From: Thecamonas trahens ATCC 50062
Lineage: Eukaryota > Apusozoa > Apusomonadida > Apusomonadidae
Length of the DNA: 64,000 nt
Assembly (NCBI RefSeq): GCF_000142905.1
Contig: NW_013657659.1
Coordinates: 1 to 64,000 of the forward strand
Direction: 5' to 3'
The notes under the pieces were generated by a model. That model made no database searches. It saw only the letters and a program-made list of their open reading frames with translations, and had not been told where the DNA came from. Shown piece after piece: positions 32,985 to 44,300 of this stretch. Numbering within the stretch: the stretch's first letter is position 1; each line of letters opens with the position of its first letter. Position numbers and translations under genes: made by a program.

Positions 32985-34128
32985 ATGGGCCGTGTCATCC
33001 GCCAGCAGCGTAAGGGAGCCGGGTCTGTCTTCCGGTCGCATGTCAAGCGCCGCAAGGGTGCTGCCAAGTTCCGCACGCTCGACTACGCCGAGAAGAACGG
33101 TTACCTCAAGGGTACGTAGTGTGTATGGGTGGTGAGGTCAAGGGCGAGCTTGCGTCGACGATGCGAGCAAAATCAGACACTTTGCCTTGTTTGCCCACGC
33201 CTGCGGCACCACCTGCTCCCATCCCTGCCCAAGCCACTTGTGAGCATGACCAACGGGCCTACCACGTAGTGTATGCGGTGTTGTACATGCTTTTGCAAGG
33301 ACTTGGCATTGTGGTCTGCATTGGCTATGGTTGGGGTGGAGGAAGGAGTGGCGGTCTGGCGGTGTCGCCAGTGCCGCCTCCGATTGATGGCCAATTTTGT
33401 GTTTGTGTGCGCTCTGCGTGACGAGCATGTTGGGGCATGGTATGGGGAATGATTGTGACTTACAGCAGAATGGAATGGTCGGTTGTGTAGGTATCGTGAA
33501 GGAGATCATCCACGACCCTGGACGTGGTGCCCCGCTTGCCCGTGTCCAGTTCCGCGACCCGTACAAGTACCGCCTTAACACGGAGACGTTTATCGCTGCC
33601 GAGGGTATGTACACTGGCCAGTTTGTGTACTGCGGTAAGTCGGCGCAGCTGTCTGTCGGTAACGTCATCCCGCTGTCGGAGCTGCCTGAGGGTACCATTG
33701 TGTGCAACGTTGAGGCCAAGAAGGGCGACCGTGGTACCTTTGCCCGGACGTCTGGCAACTACGCCACCATCATCTCGCACAACCGCGACGACAAGGTCAC
33801 CCGCATCCGCCTCCCGTCGGGCTCCAAGAAGGTCATCCCGTCGACCGCCCGTGCTATGGTCGGCATTGTTGCCGGTGGTGGTCGTACCGACAAGCCGCTC
33901 CTCAAGGCTGGCCGTGCCTACCACAAGTACAAGGTCAAGCGCAACTGCTGGCCGCGCACTCGTGGTGTTGCCATGAACCCGGTTGATCATCCCTTCGGTG
34001 GTGGTAACCACCAGCACATCGGTAAGCCGTCGACCAAGGCCCGCGACGCACCGCCCGGCCAGAAGACCGGTCTCATGGCTGCCCGCCGCACTGGTCTCCG
34101 CCGCGGTTCCAAGAAGAAGCGCGAGTAA
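32985..34128 (+). CDS. RPL8: 60S ribosomal protein L8 (uL2)
   Basis: Cytosolic uL2, which supports the peptidyl-transferase centre and tRNA binding. Gene model: exon 1 32985-33111, intron 33112-33490 (GTACGT...TAG), exon 2 33491-34128; 254 aa, the normal eukaryotic size. Exon 1 encodes [20 protein letters not shown] and ends GYLKG; exon 2 resumes [20 protein letters not shown]. The conserved [20 protein letters not shown] includes the His essential in uL2 for peptidyl transfer. The splice junction falls within a Gly codon and reproduces the family sequence exactly. Confidence 0.97.
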
Positions 34129-34195
34129 ACTCGAAGCTCACCAACCGCACGGTGAGAGTGATGAGATGGTTTAGTAAGAGGAGGCATGGTGAAGT

Positions 34196-36328
34196 CTACG
34201 AGGAGTACGCCTCGTCGTCGGATGCGTCGCGGTTGTCATCAGACGAAGAGACGACGTCATAGGTGTAGTCATCGTCCGAGTCCTCGTCGTCGGACGAACC
34301 AAAGAACCGCGTCTTGAACTTGGAGCGGCGGGAGGAGGCGGAAGCGGCAGCAGCCTTGGCTTTGGCCTTGGCCTTGGCAGCAGCCTTCTCCTTGCGGGCA
34401 AGCTCTTCAGCCTTTGCGTCGACGTCGATCGACTCCGAGTTGGACGAGCCGCGGAAGCGGCGTGAGATGGCGCGGAGGCGGGCCATTTCGACGTGAGCGG
34501 CGGTGCCCGGGTTCGGGCGTCGTCCGAGTACGACGAGTTGTCCTCCGAGTCGGCGATCTTCTTGGGCTTGACGTACGGCACAGTGGTACCGTGGCGGTTA
34601 TACGCCGTCGGCTGGGCGTGGGTAAGGAACTTGCCCATAAACGGGAGGTTGAAAAAGACAAAGGGGAGCGAGAAGACACCGTAAAAGACCTTGACAAAGT
34701 GGATCGAGGCGCGGAACTTCCACGTGTCCTCCACCGGGCCGTCCTTGCCGCCGTCGCCATCGGCATCCGCGTCGGTCACCGGCGTCGGACCAAAGTAGAG
34801 CGGGATGGCGACCAGGATGAGAGCGATGAGGAGGACAACCATGTCGTAGTAGAGAAAGGCACGGAGCCGGCCACCGCGGCCCGCGTACCAGGTGCAGCAG
34901 CAGCAGGGCGAGCCCGGCGAGCCGATGGCGTGCTCGTCAAACGACTCGTCGCCGTCGCTCGAGTCCGAGTTCTTGGCCTTGCGCTTGGCGGCCTTGGCCT
35001 TGGCCTTGGCCTTGGCCTTTGCGTGTCGCGGCGTCGGAGGTAGGCACGGGCCTCATCAGGTGAGAGCACGCCGTCGTCATCGTAGTCAAACTTGCGCATG
35101 GCCCGACCGCGGACAATGAGCGAGCGGGCGCCCTTCTTGACCGAGTACGGAAGGAGGACAAAGGCGAGCCACACAATGAGGATCTGGCCGAGGAAGAGGC
35201 CGTACGTCCAGAGCGGCTCACCAGGGCCGTCGCGGTCGCACCGCCCGGTGTGTGCGGTGCAGACGTAGAACTGGACAGCGGAGATGAGCGCAGGGAGGAA
35301 GCCGGTCGTCACAAACTGTAGGCCCTTGAACGAGAGGATAAAGTGGACGAGCTGGTACTCGTCACCCCAATCGATGACGAGGAAGACAATAATGTACAGG
35401 ATCTGCGAAATGCCAAAGACCGGGACCAGCGCCAAGAGCGAGAAGAACCACCAGATCGGGTCCTTGAACGAGCCCCACATGGTCTTGTCCGACGGGAACA
35501 TGTGGTAGAGGAAGAAGGCTCGGATCGGGCGGTACGGGTTCGGGCACCACGACGGCGGCGAGCCCTCCACCACAGGCACCTTCTTGTGGACGCCCGACAG
35601 GACCTTGGACTTGGACTCTTCCTTGACGTCGGGCCAGATCTCTCCGACCATGTCGTCGACACCGCGCTGGACCCATTTGGGCATCTCGGGGTCCTGCATC
35701 AGCCGGATTTCGTTGTCGGGGTGAGGGGGGGGGGGGGATCATAGTTGCAGTCGTTGCCGTCGGCGAAATAGTGATAATCATGATGGTGATTGTAGTCGTT
35801 GTCACGTCGTTGGCAGAGGAAAAGGCAGCATGATCGTGGGCATTAGCGTATCGTACCATTGGCGTGTCGTGGCAGAAGACGAGGCCATTGGCGCGTCGCG
35901 ACGGAACAACGAGTCATCGACGAGAGCCGATGGCCATTTACACATTGATCCATTGATTGATTCATTGAAATCGGTTCGAATCGTTCCGTACCATTCCGCG
36001 CCAACGTCGTAGCCGCCCACACATGAGGCCATAACAAGCAGAATATAGGCATTACAGCAATCAAATCAGCATAGTAGGTAGTCAAGAGATAGTTTGAGTT
36101 GTGGTGAGAAAATGAAGGTGTACAAATGGGGATAACGTGCAAGAGAGTGATGCGGGATAGAGGTACCTTGATGGAGTCAGCAACGACCTTGCCAGCGTAG
36201 TCGAGCGTCCTGTCCAGCACATTGTCGACACCGACTTGCATGACACCGACAACTTCATTAGCTCCAGCAGAGACGACAGAGTCAACTCCCTTGTACGTCT
36301 TGCCAGCCGCAGAACGGAGTCGATTCAT
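34196..36328 (-). CDS. multi-pass membrane protein with an EF-hand loop, unknown family (two frame breaks)
   Basis: Model: exon 1 36328-36167 (54 codons, ending VVADSIK), intron 36166-35694 (GTACCT...CAG), then exon 2 to 34196. Exon 2 starts DPEMPKWVQRGVDDMVGEIW. It has about five hydrophobic spans (for example WWFFSLLALVPVFGISQILY and TYGLFLGQILIVWLAFVLLP). A canonical EF-hand loop, DYDDDGVLSPDE, lies between the third and fourth spans, followed by a Lys/Ala repeat, two more spans and an acidic Ser/Asp tail. One-base frame changes occur near 35025-35040 and at 34515-34517 (GGG on plus). In both cases the alternative frame carries on with fitting sequence (HAKAKAKAK...; NPGTAAHVEMARLRAIS). 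I cannot name the family. Calcium binding is suggested by the loop only. Confidence 0.65.
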
Positions 36329-36612
36329 CTTGTCACTCGATCTTCCGAGAGATGTGCGTGCTCTCGGCTGAACACCAACTACCAAGGCTGCCGCGGTAGA
36401 GTTGCAACTCACACGGCCAGACAGTACCTTTGCTCCCACCTGCCTCTGTCTGTAGACTTGGCCGCTGCCTTGATCAGAGGTGCAGAGAAAGGTTGGTGAA
36501 GAGTGCAAGTGCTGTGCTTTCTTTTCGGGAATGCATCGTGGCGCTGCATCGGAGCCTGGGTTGGCGCGCCTGCGACATCGGACTGCGGCGGGAGGTTGAG
36601 TGGGGGGGGGAG

Positions 36613-37389
36613 CTACTGGACAAGCACCATCCAGCCAATGGTGAGGTAGAAGAGGGCGATGGGGTAGATGGCGAGAAGACGCTTGTTCGAGGGAACCGAG
36701 TCGACAAGAAAGGCGCGTGAGGCAAAGGTGGCCCAGAACCAGCAGGCGAGGACAATGCCGATGCGCCAGGCAAGATGAGACCAGATCGAGGTGAGGAGAG
36801 CAGCAATGAGCATGGGGAAGATACAATATCCAAGTACACACACCGACTGCAGAACTGAGAGCTCTCCCCCCAGCAGTTGCGCATTGAGCGTGACCACCAG
36901 AGCACCAACCCAAACCAGAGCAAAGACAAGCGCAAAGACCAGAGCTGACTGATCAGAAGGAGCTGAAGCCGACAAGACGACGGAGAGTACCAAGCACAGG
37001 AGCAGCGGACCCCACAGATCCCAATCCTTAAGCAAGACATTAGCACCTGTCGTACCACCACCACCGCCGCCGACCATAGAGTACGATGATGATGAGGAGG
37101 AGGAGGAGAAGAGCGATGTGATGGGTACCATGACTCTCAACAACTTTGCCCCAATCCGCTTCAAATCCCTAGCCAGAGTCGTCATTACAGGTTCGTTCAA
37201 AGAATCCGGTTGCAGTTCACGATGCAGTTCCCACTCTGCCCATCCTTCATCTCGTCCTTCTCCGCCGACTCCTCCATGACCGCCACCGCCGCCACCGCCA
37301 CCACCGCCACCACCGCCCCCACCGCCAGTACTCGGCCTGTCACTCAGCATGGCTGCCACTTGGTCGTCGGACGCAAGTTGCATGGTCAT
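36613..37389 (-). CDS. YIPF6: YIPF6-type Yip1-domain Golgi protein
   Basis: Yip1-family proteins are five-span Golgi/ER membrane proteins that interact with Rab GTPases in vesicle traffic. The 258-aa product has a cytosolic N-terminus with a long poly-Gly run (~22-38) encoded by a GCC/GTG microsatellite. The YIPF6 motif NEPVMTTLARDLKRIGAKLL (~65-84) follows, then LLKDWDLWGPLLLCL (~119-133) leading into the first span, LLGGELSVLQSVCVLGYCIF in the middle, and a final span ending the protein at the lumenal/terminal residues MVLVQ. The start is the first ATG of the frame (37389). No intron is needed. Confidence 0.9.
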   Translation of the reverse strand: MTMQLASDDQVAAMLSDRPSTGGGGGGGGGGGGGGGGHGGVGGEGRDEGWAEWELHRELQPDSLNEPVMTTLARDLKRIGAKLLRVMVPITSLFSSSSSSSSYSMVGGGGGGTTGANVLLKDWDLWGPLLLCLVLSVVLSASAPSDQSALVFALVFALVWVGALVVTLNAQLLGGELSVLQSVCVLGYCIFPMLIAALLTSIWSHLAWRIGIVLACWFWATFASRAFLVDSVPSNKRLLAIYPIALFYLTIGWMVLVQ

Positions 37390-37931
37390 CTTCTGGGATG
37401 TAGTGGAGTGGAGTGGAGTGGCGTGTGTCTGGGTCTGTGCTGGTGCTTGTGCTTGTCGTTCTCGCTGTCTCTGCTCAACGTGGCGAACAAGGGGAAAGTC
37501 GCTGTCTTCGAATGCCGCTTGTGCGAGAAGAGCGCGCGGGCGCGTGGGCGGATGATTGGAGGGAATCGCGGGGCGGGGATAGAGACAATGGCGAATTCAT
37601 CGGGGTTGAGAGGGAGGTGGGGAGGTGGAGGAGGTGGAGGAGGTGGGGGGGGGGGGAGCATCACCCGCACACTTCGAGCCCGATGACATGACGAGGGAAG
37701 ATAAGATGCATCTGCCGCTTGTCTTGCCGGTGGTGGATGACAGCTGCGGTCCCATGGGCGTTGTGGATGGATGGTGATCTCCAACGACGGCAAGGCCAGT
37801 GCCACAAACACATGATCCGATCAGAGTGGTAGCATCGAGCCTTCTGGTCCCCAGCCAGATCTGGTAACCTCGATGTAGTCGCAGTACTTGTCTGGATATC
37901 GAGCTCGTCGTCCGACCCGCACCACGTGGTT

Positions 37932-38258
37932 TCACCAGTCTGCCGCCAGGTCCGCAAGAGATGGCTCCGGCTGCGCAGGTTCAGGCGCCGAGTCGACCAC
38001 AACTGTAGATTTGGGCACCGCGCCAGCGGGTGCAACAGAGCCAGAAGCGAGGTTGACCTTCATCTTCTCCACGTTTGCATTCTCCATCCCGCGCCACGCC
38101 ACCTCTTTGCACACCTTGCACCGCAACAAGCGATCGTTCATCGTCCTTGCATCGGTCTCGGCGTCCTCGATCCGACCGTAAGTCGCCGAAGCAACATTTC
38201 CACATCCTCCGCACACAAGCCTACATACAAGCACCTCTCCCATCTGATGAGTTCGCAT
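37932..38258 (-). CDS. hypothetical small protein with two CxxC pairs
   Basis: The open frame continues upstream to 38411. I place the start at the Met at 38258 (MRTHQMGEVLV), but it is uncertain. The product contains CGGC and, 31 residues later, CKVC (CRLVCGGCGNVASATYGRI ... LLRCKVCKEVAWRG), a spacing compatible with one zinc ribbon. It ends in an acidic, Pro-rich tail (PEPSLADLAADW). Long frames exist on the opposite strand too, so coding status is not secure. No family recognised. Confidence 0.35.
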   Translation of the reverse strand: MRTHQMGEVLVCRLVCGGCGNVASATYGRIEDAETDARTMNDRLLRCKVCKEVAWRGMENANVEKMKVNLASGSVAPAGAVPKSTVVVDSAPEPAQPEPSLADLAADW

Positions 38259-38439
38259 TGTTCCCCCATGCACGCCCAAACACTCATCGTCGATCGTCGC
38301 GCGCCGATCTGCGCCACCCCGAGATGCGTCGCACCGAGCCTCGCCAAGAGCATGATCACTCCCATATCGAGCATCACTCGCCCGAGCCACACTGTCTATC
38401 ACTTCCACCATCTTCTCCGACAGTAACCAGCACCGGCAA

Positions 38440-39183
38440 TTGATTATATAGCTATTTTTTGGCTCTCACCACACTCTTCAAACTTGCCCAACTCGCGCGC
38501 TCAACCTCGCTCAACTCGCCCGCCCCTCCCTCTCTTGCTCAAGCACGCACTCACGCTCATTTTCGAGACGTACGAGTTTTTGGAGAGGTCTTTCGTGGCA
38601 ATACCACAAGCACACGACATGGCTATTGGCCTGGTGGGCTTGAGAGTTGAGTGGCTGGCGCAGAGGTCGACAAGTGTCGGCGATGAGTCAGTGAGTCGTG
38701 AGTCTCTGCCTGCGGACGGTGGAGGACACCGATCTGTCCCGCCCCCCCCCCCCACCCCCCACCACACACACACACGTGCACACACCACCACTGTACACCA
38801 TCGCCAGGATAGAGACAATGGATAATCGCCATCACCATCCGGCGAGATCGGGCGAGATCGGGCGAGATCGGGCGAGATCGGGCGAGATCGGGCGAGATCG
38901 GGCGAGATGAGCAAAGTTCGGGAGGCCAGCTGGCATAGCTTCTGGCCTGTATCACCGATCTGCCCGCCACCCTCCCTCCGCTCTCCCACACATCACCACC
39001 AATACTCCAGCCCGATCTCCCCATCATCATCCCAAGAACCATTTTCTTTCGTTTTTTCTCTCGGAATTCCCAGCGTCTTTCCCCCGACATGTCGCCGCAC
39101 GCAGGTAAGGCAGGTTCTCTCGCCAGCCACCACAGCCTCCGCCAACACAATAGCCATAGCCACAGTCAACTCTAATATTCAAC
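38440..39183. other. intergenic region upstream of the ependymin-related gene
   Basis: It holds an AT-rich patch (TTGATTATATAGCTATTTTTT, 38439-38459), a poly-C/CA tract at ~38741-38783 and a 10-bp tandem repeat GGCGAGATCG (about seven copies, ~38841-38908). I see no coding region with support. Confidence 0.55.
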
Positions 39184-40058
39184 ATGTTCAAGCTGATTGC
39201 TGTTCTTGCGCTGCTCGCCATTGCCGTCTCGGCACAGACTCCCCAGCCGTGCTGTACGTTCCCAGTCGCTGTCCTCTCTGTCGTCTCCGCTCCCTCCTCC
39301 CTCCCCCTTCCCCCCGCGCATGTCGCTTCCGCTGCCCAAAACCGACCTGCCTGCCTGCTGGCTCATGCGACCTTTTTCTGGATTCGGTGAAAAGTCACGT
39401 GATCACGAACACGATCAAGTGCCGCCCGCGCCCGCCCTTCTTCTCCCTCTTCTTCTTTCTCTCGCTACCATACTCATGCCCAAGCAATTACGTCGTGTAT
39501 ACAACAGCCACTCCGTTCGAGTGGCAGGGTGACATCTTCGTTGTGGACCCGGAGAAGCATGCTGCGGCTATTGCCCAGATCTCGTACGACTCGCTCCACC
39601 AGCGGACCAACACGTACGAGCGTGTCTACGCCAACGGCAAGCACTACGACTTCCAGTTCCTCGCCCTCTACCAGGACAACGTCGGCTACGAGATCAACCT
39701 TGATGACAAGACTTGCAAGGCTGTCCACATTCCCTCGGGCACCTTCCGCCCCTTCGCCCTCCCCTCGAACGCTACCTTTGACACCGAGCTCACCCTCGGC
39801 CTTGCCCTCGATGTCCAGGTTTGGTCCGGCCAGTTTGCCGACCCGCGTGGTGGCCTCATCCGCTGGATGGGTGGCGTCACCGCTGACGGCTGCATCCCGG
39901 TCTTTGAGGACGTCGCCATGGGTGACGGTAACTTCATCCACCAGACTTTCTCCAACATCGTCATCGGCATCCCCAACATCAACATCTGGATCCCGCCCAA
40001 GTACTGCAACACCGCCGAGGTTCACGCCGAGTCGTCGCCCTTCAACTCGCGCTTCTAA
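39184..40058 (+). CDS. ependymin-related secreted protein
   Basis: Model: exon 1 39184-39253, intron 39254-39507 (GTACGT...ACAG), exon 2 39508-40058; 206 aa. Exon 1 encodes a clear signal peptide (MFKLIAVLALLAIAVSAQ) and TPQPC. Splicing gives PCSTPFEWQG, the family's conserved Pro-Cys...Trp-x-Gly opening. The family layout continues: ISYDSLHQRTNTYERV (the SYD..Q/R motif), a hydrophobic strand, then YEINLDDKTCKAV, DGCIPV and a C-terminal PPKYCN, giving the conserved cysteines. Ependymin-related proteins are secreted or lysosomal with a LolA-like ligand-binding fold. The role in a protist is unknown. Confidence 0.85.
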
Positions 40059-40660
40059 GCGTGAGGCTCTCCTCCTACCACTCATAGGCTGGCTGCTATG
40101 ACCCTGTCCAACCGTCGTGTCCATGTGGTTTTCCCCCTCGCATGGCCGTCTTTCAGAGTCGTAAACCTTCCCGCATCGTCGTCTGCCTGCCGTCGCTCAG
40201 CCCTCGCTGGCGCAAAGGAAGCGAGCTGATATGCAGAATACAGGCACCCACAGGGTACCCACCAGTCCAACACTCGCCTGGCCTTGATGAGAGCCAAAAC
40301 GACTTCATTGTGCCTGACGGTGGTCCCACCGGACACCATTCTGGGCACCATCAGTCTCACCATCACACCCGCGCTCACCATCACACCCACGCAACAACTT
40401 CCCCCGCTCTTCTCTCCTCGCTCCATTACTCTTCCACCTGCCATCATCCAGCCCGGCCACCACGATCACGATCACGATCACGATCACGATCACGATCACG
40501 ATCACGACCAGCATCACGTCCGCGAACGCGATCGCGATCACGATCACGATCACGATCAAACCCCTCACCACCCCTCCCCCCCCACCCCCCCCCCCCCCCC
40601 CCACCCCCACCACCACCACCACCACTGCTACCACCCCCTCCCCATCCCACCACCACCACG
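40059..40660. other. intergenic region with ATCACG hexamer repeats
   Basis: A hexamer array (ATCACG) occupies ~40463-40510 and resumes at ~40532-40557. It is followed by C-rich tracts up to the HPS3-like ATG at 40661. The array leaves open frames on both strands that I do not regard as genes. Confidence 0.6.
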
Positions 40661-43600
40661 ATGACGACGAAGGTGCTCCTGTTCCCCCTGTTCGAAGCGG
40701 AGCAAGTGTTCGGCCCAGCTACCGAACCTGTGGCTGTCAGCTCTTGCAAGTCATGCTTCCTGGTGGCGTCCAGCACGGGACTGGTCTCACTCTACGCGCC
40801 AGGAGGTAGCACATCATCTGCTCGCATACTCTCTTCCTTTGCAGCTACATCTTCAAGTATTTGGAAGATGGCGTATGTGCCACAAGCTGATGTGGTAGTG
40901 ACTTTGGAAAATACCTCTCAATCGCTCTCGCAATCGCAAGCTGTTCGCATCTACGCCAACTGGCGCATTCTCCCAGATTCTGATGCTGTTCTTCGTCCAT
41001 CGTCCTCCTCCTCGTCATCTCATGCTACCACCGCTGGTCCTGCTTCTAGCTCTGGTGCTATTGCTCCTCCTGCTGCTGCTGCTGCTGCTGTTTCTCCTAG
41101 TTTGCTGCCGGCGGCTGCGCTGGGTCAATCGCCTCCCCGCTCTGGTCATGGTCTCGATGATGACGATGCTGCGCGAGCTGCTGCTCGTCTAGCTCTCGCC
41201 TCGCCAGATGTGGCGGTGCCAGACAATCATCCGCTTCCGGCTGGACTTGTCACCTACACTCTGCCCGCTAGTGAGGAGCATCCGCCGGTGGCCATCGCTG
41301 TCTGCTCCGAGCTACCGCACCTAGCGGTGGCTTCGGCAAAGGCCATCAGCGTGTGGAACGTCGACCCGAGCATCGGCGAGCCGACGCTCATGGCTTCGGT
41401 CGAGCTGCCGGATGGATCGAGTTCGAACCCGCCGGTGGCAGTGGCGCTCCGCGCCGGCGTCCTCGCCTTTGCCACCGCATCGGAGCTCTTTGTCTATCGG
41501 CTGTGGTTCGAGCGGACAGCGCCACGTGGGCCAGGCGCCACTTCGGGCTCGGCAGTCCCTTTGCGCCCACGCCGCTCCCAGTTTGGCCAGCCGCTTGCTG
41601 CCTTTGGCACCGACGTGGACATGCTCTCCAGCTCGGCGCTCATCGGCACCGACGCCGCAGCCACCTTTCGCTTTGACGGCACCAGTGGCAAGCCGTCGTC
41701 GCATGCAGACATGCTCCTCGTCCCTGGCTTGCCTGCCGAGCGAGCCAGCGGCAAGCCGGTCTCTGCCTCGGCAGCCCACCGCGCCGCCCACCCCTCGGCC
41801 GCCGCAGTCTGCGAGCTCACCGCCTCCGCCCCCTCCACGCCTTTCACGTCAACGCCGCCGACGGCTACCAGCTTACACAATGCACGCTCGTGGCTCATAT
41901 CCGCAGCGACACGAGCTGGGGCATCCACTCGCTCCAGGTTCTGCCTGAGCATGCCGGCGGGAGCGTCGAACTCGTCGCCGCCAACGACGACCCGCTGAGC
42001 GAGTTTCAGGCCCCGATCTCCCAGTCCGCGGCTCGGTCGGCCTGCCGCGTCCTCGTCGCTGGCGAGCGGACCGGCATGCTGCTCGCTGTTGGTGCCTCGG
42101 GCGAGTCGGTTACCAAGCTCTGTGACTATGCCTTTACTTCGCCAGCGAGCGCCGTCCTTGCCTCGGACTCGCTTGTCTACGTCGCTACCGCCACCGGCAT
42201 GGAAACCTGGTCGCTCCGCGGGCTCGATGGTGGCTTTGGCGCAAGCTACCCGCCGCCGGCGGTCCTTGGCATGCAGGTCTTTATGGGCGTCCGCTCGTTT
42301 GCGCTCGCGGGCGACGCCCTCGTCGTCCTCTCCAAGATGTACGAGGACGAGACAGCGTACCCACCGACGGCGTGCCGTGGAATGACCCGCCTTCCGGCCG
42401 AGGCCTGGAACATCTACATCCTGCACTCGGCGCCGCTCGGTAGCCTCGTCAACGACATCTCAGCGCGCGCAGCCATGGCCAACGAGCCTGATCCAGGCAC
42501 CTACTTTCTCCTGCTTCTCGAAGCCTACCTCCTCCTGCAGACCCGCCTCGCCAAGCTCGCCCACGAGGCTCGCGAGGCCATCGGTCTGCTCGGTGCACCC
42601 GAAGTCGACCTCGCTGAGAGTGTCACACACACCCTCGAGGCCGCCAACTGCACCGCGCTGCTGCACAAGACCGCGGCGCTCCTTGCCGCCTTTCAGATGA
42701 ACGCGGCGGCGCCGGCCTCAGCCGCACACTTTCTGTGGCAGTCGGACATTCCGCTCACCCGCGGCCTCGCCCTCCTCGCCCGTGCGCCCGGTGAAGCCAA
42801 GATCTACTACCTCGACCGCATGCTCTTTGCGCCTGTGCTCCTGCCGCGCGTTGACGCCAATGCTGACGCCGCCGCCGCCATTGTCGCTCTCTACGCCCGC
42901 CACGCCCCGACCTCGCTCGCCCGCCTCGCCCTCTACTCTTGCCTCCAGGACTACCCGCAAGAGCCGGTCCTCACCGGCCTTGCCGAGCTCGAGACAAGAA
43001 GCCCGTACGACACCCTCGCCTACGCCCTCCTTGCGCTCGACGTTGGCAAGCTCTCAGCAAGTGTCGAGGCCCTCCTCGCCACCCCGCCCGAGCTGCTGAC
43101 CAAATTCGTCTCGGCCTCGCCGGGCATGCTCTACGTGCCGCCGGACCAGGGCAGGTGGACCGGCTCTTCCGACTACGACGACGACTACGATGCTGGCGGC
43201 GGCCCAGGCTCTGATCCTGCACTTCCGGCTGCGCTGCCGTCGTTTGCCGAAGTCCTCGCCGTCGCCCTCCCTTTGTCTTCCTCGACATCATTGTGGCCCA
43301 GGCCCTCGACTCGGCCACCCTTCCGTTCTCGGTTGCCCTTGACCTGCTCGAGTCGGCCTGCGGCAGCCGCCGAGTTGCGGCCAAACCCAACTCGCTCGTC
43401 CCACTTGCCACCCTTGACCCTGACGCTGCTCTCGACGGACCGGCCCAGGCCGCGCTCCTCGCACACATGGCCGCCTCCTCGGGCTTGGCCCGCCTCCCGC
43501 TCGTCGAATGCTTCCTCGAGCGTGCCATCGTGTGCCCCAACTTGGAGACCGACGTCTCTGAGCTGGCTGTCCGCCTCTCACACATGTACCTGGCCCGGAT

Positions 43601-44267
43601 TCTGGATGCCGAGGCCGTCGACGGCGGCGGACCTCAGCTGGTGAGCCTCCCAGCCGTCGCCTCGCTGCCGGCAAGCCACGCAGCTCGCGCCGAGGCCTGG
43701 CTCAGCATGCTGGCCGACGCCGCGCCATTTGGCGAGCCGTACCCGTGGCTGGCGCTGATGCCAGCTCCGGAGCCGATCAGGCCGTACGTGGCCAAGCTCT
43801 CGTCACTCCTCGCCTCGCCGCTCTTCCACTCGGCCGAGTTGCTCCTCGACCAGATCCAAGCAGCGATGCCGTCGCAGACCTCCCCGCCGCTTCATCTCTG
43901 CAGCCTCGAGCTCGCCTGCCTCGCTGCACTCGGGCGGACCGAGACTCTGGTCAAGACCCTCGCCACTGTCGCTGCCGCCGCCCCGGTCGTCCCGCTCGCG
44001 GTCGCCCGCCTCCACTTTGGCAGCGACGCCGAGGCCTGGCGGGCGCTGTTAGACGCGCTCAATGCCTCTTCCGGGCCAGCGGGCGACAGCGCTGACCCGC
44101 CTGTCGCCACCCGCTATGTTCTCGAGCACATGGCCCGGATCCTCCCGCCGGCGACCTTCATGCAGCTGTTGCCGTCCGATGGTGACCTCCGGGTTTACTT
44201 TCCGCTCCTCGCCGCCAGCATCACCGGCGAGCGGTCGCGCAAGGTCCTCGCGTCGATGCCACTATAA
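40661..44267 (+). CDS. HPS3-like BLOC-2 subunit (two frame breaks)
   Basis: The ~1,200-aa product resembles HPS3, the BLOC-2 subunit that directs cargo to lysosome-related organelles, in overall order. An N-terminal beta-propeller-like part contains WKMAYVPQADVVVTLEN followed by VRIYANWRI, then VAIAVCSELPHLAVASAKAI. A long alpha-solenoid part follows (AWNIYILHSAPLGSLVNDIS; YFLLLLEAYLLLQTRLAKLA). The ATG at 40661 fits the start of the propeller. The frame changes by one base twice: at 41829-41833 (CCCCC), where one more C continues into HAFHVNAADGYQLTQCTL, and at 43272-43274 (TTT), where one more T continues into FLDIIVAQALDSATL. The family assignment rests on sequence pattern and length, so another propeller-solenoid trafficking protein is possible. 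It ends 33 bp before the convergent ankyrin gene. Confidence 0.6.
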
Positions 44268-44300
44268 AGGAGACACGCAACATGGCGCGCCGGGCAGCTA

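Noticed and set aside
38839-38908. GGCGAGATCG array considered as CRISPR-like or promoter repeat
   Set aside because: Perfect head-to-tail 10-mers without spacers; a simple satellite in a eukaryotic genome.
40305-40634. Minus-strand Val/Ile-rich repeat ORF in the ATCACG array
   Set aside because: Product of hexamer repeats only, with no domain and no plausible gene context.
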